From Fidelibacterota bacterium TCS52 (GTDB lineage Bacteria > Fidelibacterota > Fidelibacteria > Fidelibacterales > Fidelibacteraceae), in contig LSCC01000005.1 in NCBI GenBank assembly GCA_001577215.1, positions 1 to 42,677 on the forward strand: DNA of 42,677 nucleotides, given 5' to 3'. The notes beneath the pieces were generated by a model, which was not told where the DNA came from, did no database searches, and saw only the letters and a program-made list of their open reading frames with translations. Position 1 is the stretch's first letter; the number at the start of each line of letters is the position of its first letter. Both the position numbers and the translations under genes were made by a program. Positions 42,380 to 42,677 of this stretch are shown in pieces.

Positions 42380-42677
42380 ATGAGGTGGAAAATCATAAAT
42401 AAAGCAACCAGATTAAAACAACAAAATGAAACAAATACAACATATCAAAACATAAAAAATATTCTTGATGAAGCAAGAAATAAAGCCTATCGTTCTGTAA
42501 ATTTTGCAATGGTTCAAGCCTATTGGCAAATTGGAAGGATAATCGTTGTAGATGAACAAAAAGACAAAGAAAGAGCAGAATATGGAAAAGGACTTCTAAA
42601 AGAACTCTCTAAAAAATTAATAAAAGATTATGGAAGAGGATTTGATGAGTCAAATTTAAGAAACATGAGAATGTTTT
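42380..42677 (+). CDS. DUF1016 (YhcG-type) nuclease-like protein, N-terminal part
   Basis: An open frame from the ATG at 42380 runs off the window end after 99 codons. The N-terminal DUF1016 signature is clear: QAYWQIGRIIV, ERAEYGKGLLKELSKKL and GFDESNLRNMR. The C-terminal PD-(D/E)XK nuclease domain of this family would lie outside. Members are common in genomic islands, often near restriction-modification genes. No strong ribosome site lies upstream of the ATG; GAGGTGG overlaps it, so the start is uncertain. Confidence 0.85.
   Translation, partial: MRWKIINKATRLKQQNETNTTYQNIKNILDEARNKAYRSVNFAMVQAYWQIGRIIVVDEQKDKERAEYGKGLLKELSKKLIKDYGRGFDESNLRNMRMF

Noticed and set aside
1..42677. CRISPR arrays, tRNA and rRNA genes, insertion sequences
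   Set aside because: No regularly spaced repeats, no recognisable tRNA or rRNA sequence, and no transposase frame were seen in the gene-free stretches; a short or odd RNA gene could still have been missed by eye.

Overview
The window is AT-rich throughout and densely coded on both strands. It looks like a Gram-negative, anaerobic, fermentative bacterium. The evidence is a Bat (Bacteroides aerotolerance) operon, a 997-residue SecA with a long insertion of the kind seen in the Fibrobacteres-Chlorobi-Bacteroidetes (FCB) supergroup, a probable outer-membrane beta-barrel protein, a bacterial V-type ATPase, and two different [NiFe] hydrogenases. A candidate phylum such as Cloacimonadota or a relative would fit. 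That placement is inference; no rRNA gene or other decisive marker is present.

Layout. Bases 1-10207 (minus strand) hold an AddA-like helicase that stops just inside its nuclease domain, ftsK, an alpha/beta hydrolase, and batA-batB-batC-batD, with batD cut by the window edge. Bases 10208-10713 are non-coding and carry a good promoter. Bases 10714-22965 (plus strand) form one 16-gene operon. It starts with three genes resembling the beta, gamma and ferredoxin parts of a cytosolic sulfhydrogenase. It continues with a membrane-bound group 4 (Mbh-like) [NiFe] hydrogenase fused to a full set of Mrp-type Na+/H+ antiporter subunits, and ends with a hydrogenase maturation protease. A convergent gene for a DUF2490-like barrel follows. 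A second plus-strand operon (23846-30044) encodes HypB, a HoxFUYH NAD-linked group 3d hydrogenase, its own protease and a CBS-domain protein; it ends at a perfect hairpin terminator.

Bases 30183-41463 (minus strand) hold a dimethylarginine hydrolase-like protein, secA, nusB, and a tight seven-gene operon. That operon carries V-ATPase subunits B, D, I and K, a small AtpI-like membrane protein, a PTS EIIA-like protein fused to a second regulatory-looking domain, and a CPA2 cation/proton antiporter. The V-ATPase A and E subunits are not beside B; radC and the start of a DUF1016 gene lie there instead.

Working model (inference). The first operon appears to encode an energy-converting complex that passes electrons between a pyridine nucleotide or ferredoxin and protons/H2 and couples this to a Na+ or H+ gradient. 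The Hox enzyme can exchange electrons between H2 and NAD(H). The V-ATPase rotor has the residue pattern of Na+-translocating enzymes, so hydrogenase, antiporter and ATPase may share one sodium circuit. The most unusual system is the combination of sulfhydrogenase-type diaphorase subunits with a two-antiporter Mbh/Mrp complex.
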